DNA of 64,000 nt, from assembly GCA_006384855.1 (NCBI GenBank), contig VCJN01001647.1, positions 1-64,000 on the forward strand, in the 5' to 3' direction. Made by a program: the position numbers and the translations under genes. This DNA is from Tetraselmis striata. Lineage: Eukaryota > Chlorophyta > Chlorodendrophyceae > Chlorodendrales > Chlorodendraceae. Shown one piece after another: positions 1 through 11,400 of this stretch (the stretch's first letter is position 1; each line of letters begins with the position of its first letter). Under the pieces are notes generated by a model that made no database searches, was not told the origin of the DNA, and saw only the letters and a list, made by a program, of their open reading frames with translations.

Positions 1-378
1 CTGCCTTGTGGTGCAGCTCTCAATAGCGCGGTATCGCTTGGTGGGTTGCGAGGAAAATGTCAAAAATAAAAAAACCCCCATTAAAATCTGCGCAAGCAGG
101 GGCTACAATTTCCCTGGTAGCACGGTCATCCGAGGTCGTAAAGGCACTTCATAGAGTTTTGGAAATAACAGGTCGAAGTCCAATGTCTGTGACAGCGTGT
201 GGTCACCACATGAGCATGGAACTTTACGCCAAGTGGATCTCGAAACCTGAAATACGGCGCCGTGACAGTGTGTGCCGTGTACACGTGCACGGACCACTCA
301 TATTTGGCACATGCCCCCCTTGAGCTATGCCCACGGCCGCCATGCCGGATTCCCCCTTTCACAACATTGTTTCCACCA

Positions 379-789
379 TCATTGACGCATCAAGGTGCAC
401 GCCATTGCCGTGTCACTCGCCTCACGATGGCGCGCTGTGAGCATGCGGTTATGCACTACTACAGAAACGCTTTCCCTACAGCAAGGAGGCCGCGAGAAAC
501 CTCTCCTGCCTGCGCATGCAGCGATGACAGCTGCATATTGTCCCTTATTTTGCCCGTTAACCAGCGGCATCGACACGTAGGACCACAACGCGAATAACCT
601 AACCACCAACCCCAAATTATTACGGTGATACGCCCACCGAGGACACTCCACAAACAAATGTTCAATAGTTTCAGATTCACTTCCACCACATGCAGGGCAG
701 TGTTCAAGGAACCGCTCAGACATGGCATGAATCCGGACCACTCGGCGGGTAGCGCTTGATCCAGGCCGTGAATGACCTAATTCAATGCC
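379..789 (-). mobile_element. LINE fragment, C-terminal zf-RVT zinc knuckle
   Basis: The minus strand encodes the zinc-knuckle segment found near the C-terminus of many non-LTR retrotransposon polyproteins. CPACGG is followed by the ETIEHLFVECPRW block, a C-x2-C, H-x4-C pattern. The frame stays open upstream through ELGHSRPGSSATRRVV, then meets a stop at about 790, so only a short tail survives. No reverse transcriptase core is seen nearby. This is a dead LINE 3' fragment in intergenic DNA. The zinc-knuckle spacing is seen directly; the family call is inference. Confidence 0.6.
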
Positions 790-2122
790 CTACGCGCATC
801 ATGGCGGATGGTTCTCATACCAAGGGCGCGATGTGATATGAGTACGGGGGCAGTGGTGTCCCACGTCTATGTATGCAGACGAGGGGCGCAATGTATGGTT
901 TTGAAGCGCTAGCGCCAGAAGCCCTGCTTTTGCTGAAATGAACGTGTTGACGGCAACGGCTACCGCGTGGCAATATCGGGTGTATCACGCTATCTCGGCA
1001 TTTCCCCCAAGGCGTACGGCCCTCAGTAACATGCATGCACGCGCGCACGGCCTCAGTGTAGCTGCGCATGGGCACGTCGATCGAATTCGCAAACCCCATA
1101 ATTATGTGGAGAAGTGTATGTATTTCGACCCTGTCTCGGTATATGTGTAGTTCGAAATAGATTTCAGATCACAGATTCATCCGCAGCATCTGCGACCCGA
1201 GATGTGCGATTACTGCCCGTCTTCGAATCCAGGTACGTTGTACTCTGGAAGAAAAATCGTCACAGATCATTTGCATCACGCTATTAATCTGCGACGTCAC
1301 ATATTTTACGTCTTGGGTATTCCGGGCCCGTCGGGTCTGCTTCCAGGCTGCGCCGCGCTCGCCGCCATCCCCTGCCGCGCCCCACCCATCGCAGCCCTCT
1401 CCCGCAAACCCCTGCCCGTTGCCGGGCCCTTTTGGCCACAGTGTGGCGGGTTCCCGACCGCCTCGCGGCGCCCGGCGCCCCGTATTAGTCCCAGGCGCAC
1501 GGATACTCACTCATCGTTAATTACCAGGTCTTACTGCCGAGAATTATTGCCGGCGTACAAGCGAAGCACGCGAGTAAAACAAATCACTTGCATGTTATCC
1601 GCTTTTCTCGCCTTATAGCCGCTACAAGCCATACCGGCTCCGTGCATTAATATTGTACAGTTGCCCATGCTCTAATTCACCCACACGGGCGGATGATGTC
1701 ACGGACGATGTCGGCTCGGACCCGTGCCGGTCGTCCTCCTGACTAGTGCCATTGCCGCAAGCAACGGCACAAATCAACTTCAGCACCGTCGAGCTAGCCG
1801 CGAGACAACACGGTTAGTACATGTCCCCAAGTCTCCCAGACCGGGACGCTCGTTGAGGATTGTTACCTCCTTGACGCTTCTCATACCTCGTCCGCGCCAT
1901 CCTCCCATCCGCGCGCGAGCGGACGGCGACAACGCTCGACGATAACGTCCATGCACGACTACAACCGCGGCTCTATGTGTTATAACCCCCACGTAGCCGC
2001 ACGCACGCGCACATGCTTCGTCAAGGTTTCAGTAATGCATGCGCGTGATTGGAATATTTATCAGCCACTCAACAGGAAGGGAGGTGGGAACTGCGGCCCG
2101 GGCGGACCGGCACGTGGCTCAC
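790..2122. other. Intergenic, no gene recognised
   Basis: Mixed-composition DNA with a GC-rich patch at about 1320-1500. The C-terminal end of the WDPCP-like gene should lie here, but no exon matching it could be recognised on the minus strand. Confidence 0.4.
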
Positions 2123-4739
2123 CTTGAATGCGACCTCCCCCCAGCCCATGTCCAGCAGTTTGGCCGTGTAGCGGCGCACCACCTGCTGCAGCTGAGCCTG
2201 CTGGGCGGCCGTAAAGGATGCCGTCTGCGGCCACAGGGTCGACAGCGTCTCGTCAATGAGCCCCATGATTGCGCTGGTGTCCGCGCCCCCAAAGCCGCCG
2301 CGCAGCATGTGGTCGAGCAGCAGCTGCATGCCATGGTACTGCGCCTGCCGATCCACCGCAAGCTCCACCTGCCGGGGGTGCACCGCCATCAGGATGCCAC
2401 CCGCGGCTGCACCGCTGCGAGCCAATGCTCAACCGCAGGAGCAGCTATGCTGTGTTGTGATTACTGCCCGGGAACGGGGATGGTGAGTGGGCAGTCACCA
2501 GGTTGAGCGCACGCAGCGGCTCGCCGTCACTGAGGTGCTGCGCTGTGAGCTCCTGCACACGCAGGCGGCCGCCGCTGACCCCGCCCACCGCCACCTGCGC
2601 CACGCCCACCGCAAACCCCTGCGGCCCAGAGCACGGGATGGCGAGTCCCACGAGCTCGTACAGCGGGCTGCGGTGCCCGTCTGCTGTCAGCTCCGTCACG
2701 GGGCGCGCCCAGTCGAGCAGCGGCGCCACGCCGCGCCGGTGCACCGCCGACGCGCCGCCCCGCGCCAGCACGCCCGCGATATCCACCTCATAGGACGGGG
2801 TCGCGCCGGAGATGCTGCACCCGGGTAGATCCGCCATCACCAGCAGCGGCTGCAGCGCTGCGTCCAGCATCGCCACCACGCCGCCTTCCAGAGCCGCCAG
2901 CACCACCGCGCCCAGCGGGTGCCATGCCAGTGCCTCCACCACGCGCCCGCCCGGAGCCACCGACTGCACCAACATCACAGACTCAGCCATCGCCAGTTGC
3001 CCCCCCGCCCCTCATGGCCCCGTTCTTCCCCTTTCAATGCAACATCGGCGATCTTGAGCAGAGCCGCAGGCAAGCACCTTTTTGGTGGCGTCGGCGCGGC
3101 TGCACTGGTGCAGAGCCATCAGGCCGTCGCCGGTGCCCACCACGAGCGCCTCGCCCTGTGCGTCCCAGCACCACGCCGTCACGCGCCCCGGCAGCTCCCC
3201 CAGCGGCGCGTTGTGCGTGGCGAGGATGGGCGCCGCCGCGCTGCCTGAGCTTCCCTCCTCCTCCTGCACCTCCAGCCGCACCGCGCGGATCCCTGCCAGC
3301 AAAACACCCCCCTTCCTGCTCAGACCAAACCCCCACACTGGGGAGACATGTCAAACTGGGTGACATCCTTACTGCATGGCCGTGCGTGGCTACCCACCGG
3401 CAGAGCGGGCGCCCTCCTCCGGCTGGGAAACACCCAGAATTCGGTTGGGGAACACCGTGCAGAAGCGAGCGCCTACACACCAGCACCAGGACCAAGGTGG
3501 AAGTTGGGGGGGAGGAGGGGGGGGAGCGGAGTGTCCGATCAACCCACTCTTTGTTCTGACCACAAAAGCAAGGGAGGGATGTTTACGCGCACTTTTAATA
3601 GGTACCATGGCTGTGGGAAGCTCCTCGCAGAGAGATTGCAAAGGGGCAGGAGGGGGGGGGGGGGGGGGGGGGGGGCAGTAATGATGGAGGAGCTGGGTGG
3701 TCACCTATGAAGGCGCTGCTGAAGGACTGCATGGGCCAGAGCTGGCGGTGCGGCTTGGCTGCCGAGGCAAACCATCCGCCCTGGCTGTGGCCAGCGGACG
3801 GCTTGGCGCTGATGCTGAAGAGGCGGATCTCGTCCTGCGACCGGGTGGCAGCACGGTATGGCAGTCAGCCTGCATGACCCGCCCCGCCCTGTGTCCCTGC
3901 CTGCTGTCTGGTGCTGCCAGGTCAGACGTGCGGCATTGTGACGGGGGCAGAACCTCCAGGCAGGTGAGCAAAATGTCGCCGCTGCAGTTGATGCTGATGT
4001 CCTGCGGCACGCTCTCCAGCGGGGCCACGGAATGCGGGCAGTCGCGCAGGCTGCGCGCATGGCGGGGGCGGGACATGCGCACGGCGGTCAGGCACGACCT
4101 AGGCCACGCGAGCATCGCATCAACTTGCGCCTGCAGCAGGCTCCGCGCGCACCTGAGACCGCGGGTGTGCCGCTTCTTGGCCAACACGTCGTACATCAGC
4201 ACCTGCGCGCCGCTGGTGTTGGGCGGCCGCTTCCCGGAGGGGCTGTTAAGGTTGGGCGCCGGCGTAAGCAGCACCACCACCAGGCCCAGCACGAGGTCCA
4301 CGCAGCCGGTGACCGCCACATAGGGCACGTCCGCCGGCCCGGGGCAGTACTCCAGCGGCGCCTCTGGCTGGTGCCCACTTCAGCATCGCACAAACGGACG
4401 CAAGCTCAGCCTGGCCTGCAACCCCCCCCCCCCCCCCCCCCTATCGCACAGTCATAGGCACATGTAGAAACCCCACCCCACCGAGAGGACAGCCTGAGTG
4501 GGGATACATCCCGTCTGTGCGGTCAACTTGGTCAAACGGAAGAGTCGTCGGCACGCCACACCTTGCCACGTTGCTCACGTCCCACTCCACAGTCGCGAGG
4601 TCATCCAGCAGCACAACGAGCCGCTGCTTGCGGGTTTGCAAGGGGCAGGGGTCAGCCCTCCCCCATCGCCCCGCCCCACCCGCCGCAACCCCAAAGCTGC
4701 CCCTGCCGCAAGCGACTGTCCGAACAGATAGCGAGCGCG

Positions 4740-4779
<40 letters not shown>

Positions 4780-4927
4780 GTCGCCCCACCTTTGTACAAG
4801 CCGTCTCATCCTTCCAAGCCATCGCGACGGGTGTGCGGTCTCGCGAGTGCGCCGGCGGCGCGCCCACCAGGCCGCCCACCCGCATGTAGAGGGACGGGAG
4901 CAGCGGCGCCATCTGGCCCAGCAACGC
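2123..4927 (-). CDS. WDPCP/Fritz-like ciliary planar-polarity effector (both ends missing)
   Basis: WDPCP (Fritz) is a beta-propeller protein of the CPLANE complex that acts at the ciliary base and helps recruit intraflagellar transport cargo. Eight minus-strand exons were placed, all with agreeing phases: 4927-4790, 4623-4579, 4361-4153, 4050-3954, 3834-3705, 3292-3078, 2963-2499 and 2368-2123, about 515 codons. Segments fall in the same order as in animal WDPCP: an AWKDETACTK block, a hydrophobic VTGCVDLVLGLVVVLL strand, SGAQVLMYDV, ISINCSGDILLTCLE joined to DEIRLFSIS, the blades RVTAWCWDAQGEALVVGTGD and ALAWHPLGAVVLAALEGG, then a C-terminal helical part (LLLDHMLRGG). The comparison is from memory of the human protein, not an alignment. 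The N-terminal part before 4927 and the C-terminal part after the AAG/GTGAGC donor at 2123 were not found. Some acceptors, notably that of the last exon, have alternatives. Confidence 0.68.
3652..3675. repeat. 24-nt G run in WDPCP-like intron
   Basis: Uninterrupted G run on the plus strand, so C on the transcript strand. It lies about 30 nt inside the intron that starts at the donor next to 3705. Confidence 0.95.
4731..4779. repeat. (GC)n(AC)n microsatellite in an intron
   Basis: Alternating GC then AC dinucleotides. It lies in the intron between the exons ending at 4790 and starting at 4623 of the WDPCP-like gene. Confidence 0.9.
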
Positions 4928-6130
4928 CTGCAAAAACTGCGGTAATGCGCACGCCTCGGTAGGCAACAGGCTTCTACGCTGCAGTTCGGGGGCAGCGCGG
5001 CAACCTGGAATTTCTATTATGAAGCTTGACGGTGGTACGGGGTATCTCACCCCCGCCCATGCTAGAGTCGCTACTATGTGCGTGCACAGTTACGCGCAGG
5101 CGCGCAGTGGCCGGCGGAGCCCGGCGGGGGGGGGGGGGGGGGGGAGTCACATACAGAACTGGTAAGGACAGGTACCAGTATTAAGGTACAGATACTACAG
5201 GTAGTTGGCTGATCGCTTTTTGCAGCTAGGTCATGTAACTAAAAGGTAAGCTAGTACTGCCAGCAAGAAGCGTGTGTATATACGCGCGCATTTAGTTCTA
5301 CATACAACAGATGGGGATTACAGTCGATACAGGTACGTCGCTACCGGTACCGGGGTTGTGCGTCGCCCCATTTCATGAAGCTGACTTGCCTTGAGCTGAC
5401 TTACCTTCTTAAGCTGACTAACAGAAATTCCGCCGGGTTCACGTAAGTTCTGCTTAACAACGGAAATTTAGTTAAGTTCTATTTGCCGGGACGTTAGTGT
5501 GTCGCGGAACAACGCTGAAGTCGACTAGCGTACGCCGAAGTTCCGCATCAGCTTCCGCAGCAATCCCTAACCAAAGTTCCGAAGTTCAGTACATTTCACC
5601 CGTATTGCGCGTAAATATGGATACCTGAGTTGTTTATCCCAGATTGGATCTCAGAATTGAGTGTGAGAGAGTGTTCAGGCTGCGGAACAGGATGAGTACG
5701 GCGAACCTCGCTCCACAAACTCCAATCTAACAGCCAAGACAGTGCCTGACACGATTGAGGTGTAAAACGAGTGGCATTTTTTAATTCGCAAGTGGATTTC
5801 TCTGTCCGGCACCCCCCCTGCAAGTTGGGCTTAACATTGTGTGGCAGCAGAAGGCAGCCATGACATCGTAGTTTGGGTCTCCGCAACAATTATGACACAC
5901 ATGGGAGGACGTGTATATGTCAGTAACCAAATCTGACGCTCATCTCTGCGATTACTATCAGCCTTCACCACCATGCTTAACATCGCGCACGAGCTATTGT
6001 TCTTATGCCTTCGAGGGGAGATTGGTCAATCGCGAAGGGTGTGTGGGAAAAAGAGAGGGAGCTGACATGAATCCCTGCCTGGTGTACAATTACTACATCA
6101 TCTGAAGCTGCGCGTGCTGTACGTATGCAA
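4928..6130. other. Intergenic, no gene recognised
   Basis: Contains a 19-nt G run at 5126-5144 and AT-richer DNA with many AAGTTC/AAGCTGAC-like short motifs at 5370-5600. The 5' exons of the WDPCP-like gene and the 3' UTR of the FYR gene should lie here, but neither is visible. Confidence 0.4.
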
Positions 6131-7766
6131 TCAGTTCTCCGTCTCCATGCACAGCGGATGGTCGTCCACCTGCTCGCTTGCGTTGGCGGCTGTCTCCCAC
6201 GCTGCACGGGGCGCGAGCCTCGCACTCAGAAAGCGCGCGAGCAGCTTGTTCCCGGCGCCGCCGTTCTCCATCTTGTCCCCAAAGTGTGTACTGATCATGG
6301 TGCACGCATCCCTCAGGCGCTCCTTCGGAGGGTAAGGCACCACAGGGCGGCTCGGGACTGCCGCGGAGGGCTCCGCCTTTTCGCCCCTTGGTGCGGTGCC
6401 CCCCTCCCCTGCCGCGCCGCCCTTGGCACCGCCTTCGTGCGCCGGGGGGGCTTGGCCCCCGCCAGGCGCAGCAGCGCTCCCGGGCGCTGACTTCCCCGCC
6501 CCCCCGGGCGCATAGGCTTGCTGCATGCGAGCCCGTAGCTTGTCCGCTCCAGGCAGCTCCTGCGGCCACACCAAATCAGGGTTTTCACATCACGCTGCTT
6601 GACATTACACCGATAGGCCCGTCTTTCTGGGAGGTTACAAACCTCGCGCTGCGAGCATTACATATGGGCATATGGAATTACCGGCCACTAGGCGGATTCG
6701 GTACAAGGTTGTCACGCACTGTGGCAACGTGTGTACAATGTCGGCACCCTGCTACTGAGAACCGGATCCGGATCACCTCACAGTAGGCGAATAATTGTTG
6801 TTCTGCTGCGATCCCATGTATCATCGCACTGCCCGACTGCGGCGCTTTACCGGCAAATGCACCCTTAGGGCATTCTAACTACATGTGGGTGGGGAACCAC
6901 CCCGGTAGGCAGTAGGTTAGGCGGTAGGGTAGATAGGGTCGCATGTGCTGATGATAGCATTCGCAATATATGACCGCCATATGGGGTAATCCTTAATATA
7001 TTACCAGACGAGCTGGCCACACATGGTCGCTACTTCGCGTTCACTGCACCCGAGCGTCCCCGTACGGCGCACATAAGAATTTGGCCATCAACCTCATCAG
7101 AGCTAGCGTATCCCTGCCGCGAGTGCACATGCACGTATGTCGCCCGCTACGAGAAAGTGCGCGCTCCTCACGGACTCAAGAGCAGCAGCCATGAGGAATA
7201 GCCAAGCGCGCGGCCTCACCTGGATCATCTGGGCGACCTGGGGGTTTGCAAACCCAAAATACTCCGGTCCTGACACATTGGGCAACTGCTTGCCCTTGTG
7301 TGAGGGGTCGCTGGCCGCCTTGAGAATGGCTACTCTCTGAACAATTTGTGCCCATACAGATGTTGCCGAGTTGCCTGCGGGGCGGCGGGCAGTCAGTTCA
7401 GGACTGTACATCGTCCACACAAATCACCATCAAAATCCCGTTGCAACATGCTCAGGCATAGGTACTGATGGATGGATATACTAAAAAAACGGGCGCACCA
7501 GTGACAGGCGTGCTAGGCGAGTCTTCGGCGGTCAGCTTGAACAATGGTGCGTCGCCCCCGTCCAAGATCTCGCATGTGTAGGGCACCCGGCGGTGCGGCA
7601 CAGTATACGAGGCATACATGCGCTGTGACCGAAAGCCAACGGGCAGCATGTAGTTCTTCGAGTGGAAGCCGGGTCGGTCCACCACCAGCTTTCCCAGACG
7701 GAGAACAGATGCGCTTGGCCCTAGTTGAATTGGCAGTTGTGACTGGCCAGGTGTGCCCGTGCTGGC
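6131..7766 (-). CDS. FYRN-FYRC domain protein (3' part of a chromatin-associated gene)
   Basis: The FYRN and FYRC modules pack together and occur in chromatin proteins such as MLL/Trithorax methyltransferases, JmjC-FYR demethylases and TBRG1. Three minus-strand exons give 283 residues with consistent phases: 7766-7499, 7374-7220 and 6559-6131. FYRN shows LGKLVVDRPGFHSKNY, LPVGFRSQRMY and YTCEILDGG. FYRC shows TSVWAQIVQRV, SGPEYFGFANPQVAQMIQ and, across the last intron, ELPGADK. The tail is low-complexity Gly/Ala/Pro, then a basic-acidic segment ending METEN and a TGA at 6131-6133. Splice sites are CTG/GTGCGC, CAG/GTGAGG and CAG acceptors. No catalytic SET or JmjC domain is seen. N-terminal exons must lie upstream; they may be those at 8.5-13.2 kb on the same strand, or the gene may be a separate small TBRG1-like one. 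Confidence 0.82.
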
Positions 7767-8469
7767 CTGCGCTTCTAACCTACGAGTACGGCACACCCGG
7801 TGAAATCGCAAACATCGAGTCAGATCCCACTTCAAAGACTACGCGCAGATAATCACGACAAGAAGTTAGTATCCGGGGAGCTACTAATGCAATCATCCTG
7901 TGAGCCCGCCCACATTCACCAGGCAGGGGGGCTTATTCAGGCAGAATGACAATATAGTTGGGTGGACCTTGTTGGACGGCAGCGAATTATTATTAAGCAT
8001 ACCGGGGTATCCCTTCGGGAGTTTGTTGGACAAAAGTATTGCAGGAACGTGTGATCCGGCGGCGGGCCTTGGCAATAAGCTCAGGCGGCGGTGAGGCGTG
8101 CGTGCACGGCGGCTGGCGAATGCATTTGTTTTACCTCCTGGACCACGGATCGGCATTAAGTGCCCATTAATAACCAAGATTGTGCGCCTGAGCCGGGCCG
8201 GGAAAACATCAACGTATTGAACTCTAGCCGCCGCCCAATCGCATGCATCGGTACTTAGCCGCCCAGTCTATCGATGCGTCGATCTTGAGCCGCCGGTCTA
8301 TCTCCTAGACCCTAGACTCCAAGAGATACCCTATCCGTTGAGACGTCGACCCATCAGAGTAATGTGAGTTGAAGGAACTCGCTTCTCGTGGAACCAAACT
8401 CGTACGGATTTTCCTGTGTGTTTGCGTGTTGGGGGGGGGGGGGGGGGGGGAGGGGGGTTGCACTTTGGT
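7767..8469. other. Probable intron or intergenic gap
   Basis: No coding signal recognised. A 20-nt G run lies at 8431-8450. The stretch separates the FYR exons from the upstream unidentified exons on the same strand. Confidence 0.4.
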
Positions 8470-11400
8470 TTCTTGGTCCCTTCTTGCGTCGGATTTGTCT
8501 TAAGATCGGCGATGGATGCCTTGACCGCCTCGGCGAGTTTCTGTGCCAGTGGATGCAAGACACTGCCGTCAGTGGCGCAGCCGCACGATGCCGTAAAGTT
8601 GTGCCAGCGCAACAATGGGGGCTGCTCTGGCCGAGCACATTCAGGCGGATCGTGCACCTCGTGGCCGGGTGAGACGTCGCTGTATGCCTCCGCCGCCGTC
8701 CCCAACTCTGCCCAAGCCTGCGCATACAACTGGCGACGCTGCTCCGGGCTAGCGACACCGTTGTGCAGCAGCACTCCCGCGTTGGACCTTGTGTGGGTCT
8801 GCGGCATTGGGGACGTGGCCACCAGGGGGAACGGGATAGTCAGCCTGCTTCCAAAGATACGACGTACGCGGCAACTGCGCCAAGATACATCTGGGGGAGG
8901 TGGGCGCATCCAGGAACATGCAGACATGCCTGCAACGCCAGTAGCAATGGAACCATTAAGGATATTGCAGCCTCCGGGATGTCAGCGCCCTGGAATGCAG
9001 CTGGAAGGGGCGCAGGCAAAGGGGTAAGGTACAGATACGGAAGAAGTGCCATGCCCAGCTGATGCCGCTCAGGGTAGAATCTTGGGCAGGTGGCGCAGGA
9101 TGCCGGCATGGCCGCGCGAGATACACACCATGGATGGGACCCAGCAGCGCCCCGAGCGCAGGCTTTGCGTCGATGACGCTCTCCTTCACCTGCAGCCAAG
9201 AGAGCGGCACACATCAAAGGTCGCAAATCTGGCCGGATCATGCATAGGGGTAAAGAGTAGTGTGCACATGCAGCAGTCTGCGCACCATCAGGGGGAAGCA
9301 GCGTGTGAGGCGCTCCAGCCGCCTGGTGGTCAGGATGCGCTTTCGGGACGTAGAGAGGCTGACATAGTCTGCAAAGTAGCAAGGATAGCAGCAAAGAGTC
9401 AGAATGAAGAAAAATTATCACATTACATCACATTTGCCTGTGCCTGTGCCTGTGCGAACGAGCGAGCGTCATAATTAATGTCACTTGTAACGGGCTTGGT
9501 TCAAATTAGGAAGACCCAAGGGGGGGGGGGGGGGGGGGGGGGCACCTGACTCATTCAAAGCCGGCTCGGCACATGGCAGCAAAGGCAGCGGTGCAGGCAG
9601 GGCCGCCATGCCGCTACCAAGAGCCAGCTCCTGAAAGGGCTTCTCCCGAAACGCGGCCAGCTTGTCAGCCGTGGGCATCAGCTGTGTTGCCTCAGCTGCT
9701 CGTGATGGTCGGCCGGCCGGGGGGAGGGGGGGGGAGGGGGGCTTAGTATGCAGGGCATATGATATGTGATAGGTGACAGCAATATACTGAGCAAACAAGG
9801 GAATACAGAGGAGGGGGTAAGGCGGGGGTTTCACATTGGACATCGCCGCTGGCTACCGTAGGACATAACTCCAGCAGGAAGATGCCGTCACTGCTGCCCC
9901 AGGCGCTCAGGATGTGGGTTGCTTTCCCTGCAGCCGCAGCCGGCGAGCCTGCCGCCGCAAGCAGCCCCTGCTGCCCGGCGTGTCTGAGGTAGCTCGTCAG
10001 GCTGTCCACCGAGTGCGCATTGGAGCCCACGAGGCACACCTGACGCGGGCGGCAACGGCGTAGACATAGAAAGCATGGGTGACTGGAGGCAATGAGGCAA
10101 AATCGCGGCATTTGTCACCCTCAACAACTGTCTCACTCCACCACAACAGCCAACCGGAGCTGTGGGTAATACTATGCTGAAGTACAGCCTGGCTGCTTGC
10201 ATATCTGTGAGTGCTGGCGCGACAATGAGAGATCATAATATCATCATTGTCAAGCTGGCGCCGCGTGCAGCCTATGAATACGACCTTCGTCACAGTTCCG
10301 CGCTGGTTATGTCTGAACCTGACGCACGGCAGGTTGGGCAGGTTTGCAGCGTTATCCAGCGCTGCGTCGGCACCTGGCGGTTTCAGCGGTGTCCGGGTGA
10401 AGGAGTACTATGGGCGCGATTATAGTGACAGCGTGACATACTCCACAGTGCTCAGTGGCTGGGGAAGCTGGTGCCCCTTCCACGCCTTTGCCTGGTGACA
10501 GTGCCAACTGCCTGTGGCTATCTCATCCAGTGAAACGACTTTTGACCGTCGCCAGGATTGGACACCACCCGCTTTTTCCTCCATGGGGGAGCGGCGCCGG
10601 ACAGAAAAGTGCAGACTACCGCAGAAGTAGGCAGCCGAGCTGTGCCCTGTGCGCATGACGGCGTAGTGGGAGACTGCCTGCACTGCGCACCTGCCAGATG
10701 TGCCGCACTGTCCGCATGCCGGGCGCCTCGGCGTTGGGCACTGGCAGCCAGGCAAAGCCCTCCGGCAGGCGCGCCTCCTGCTGGTCGCATGGCTTGCACT
10801 TGAGGGCCATCGTGTACATGTGTTTCCTCCCGTCGTCTGGGTGCCCCTTCTTGGGCTGTCCATGCGGCGTTCGCTTCACGTTCATGGGGATGCCGTCCAA
10901 CATCGCGGTGTCCAGCCCCAGGTGAGTGTCCGCCAACGCCACCGCTACCGCTGTTGGAGAGACCCCAAAGGGCAATCCCAGAACCAGGGGAGACTCGATT
11001 CAGGCCTGCCCAGGGTGGATGTGACCAAGGGAGAAACTGTACACTTGGGCCACGAAAAACGTATCTGCTCGTTTCGCTTTGCCGCCTTTAAGAAACTAAA
11101 CAAAGCATCCTGTTCTGATTGCGTGCGCTGAAACTGCGTCTGCTAAAACAGTTGCTCGGTACACGCAGGTTTCAACAACATGACGATTTCTGAGTCCAGC
11201 GGGGAAGGAGAGTGGGAGGTGGCACTGGGTTGTTATCAGGTAGTTTAAAGTGCGTGGGTACTTCAAAATGGATGGCGGACATAATACACGCACACGCAGA
11301 TTTGCACCTGTCAACACGGATATATGTATGCTGCAGGGTGGTAGTATATTGGGATTTGAGTACCCGCTGTTCCGAATAAGGAATGCCCTATTGACGAGAT

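Noticed and set aside
8470-10407. SMG8-like identity for the unidentified gene
   Set aside because: A few segments (KVCLVGSNAHS, FTASCGCATDG) recall SMG8, but the total length and missing C-terminal motifs do not fit.
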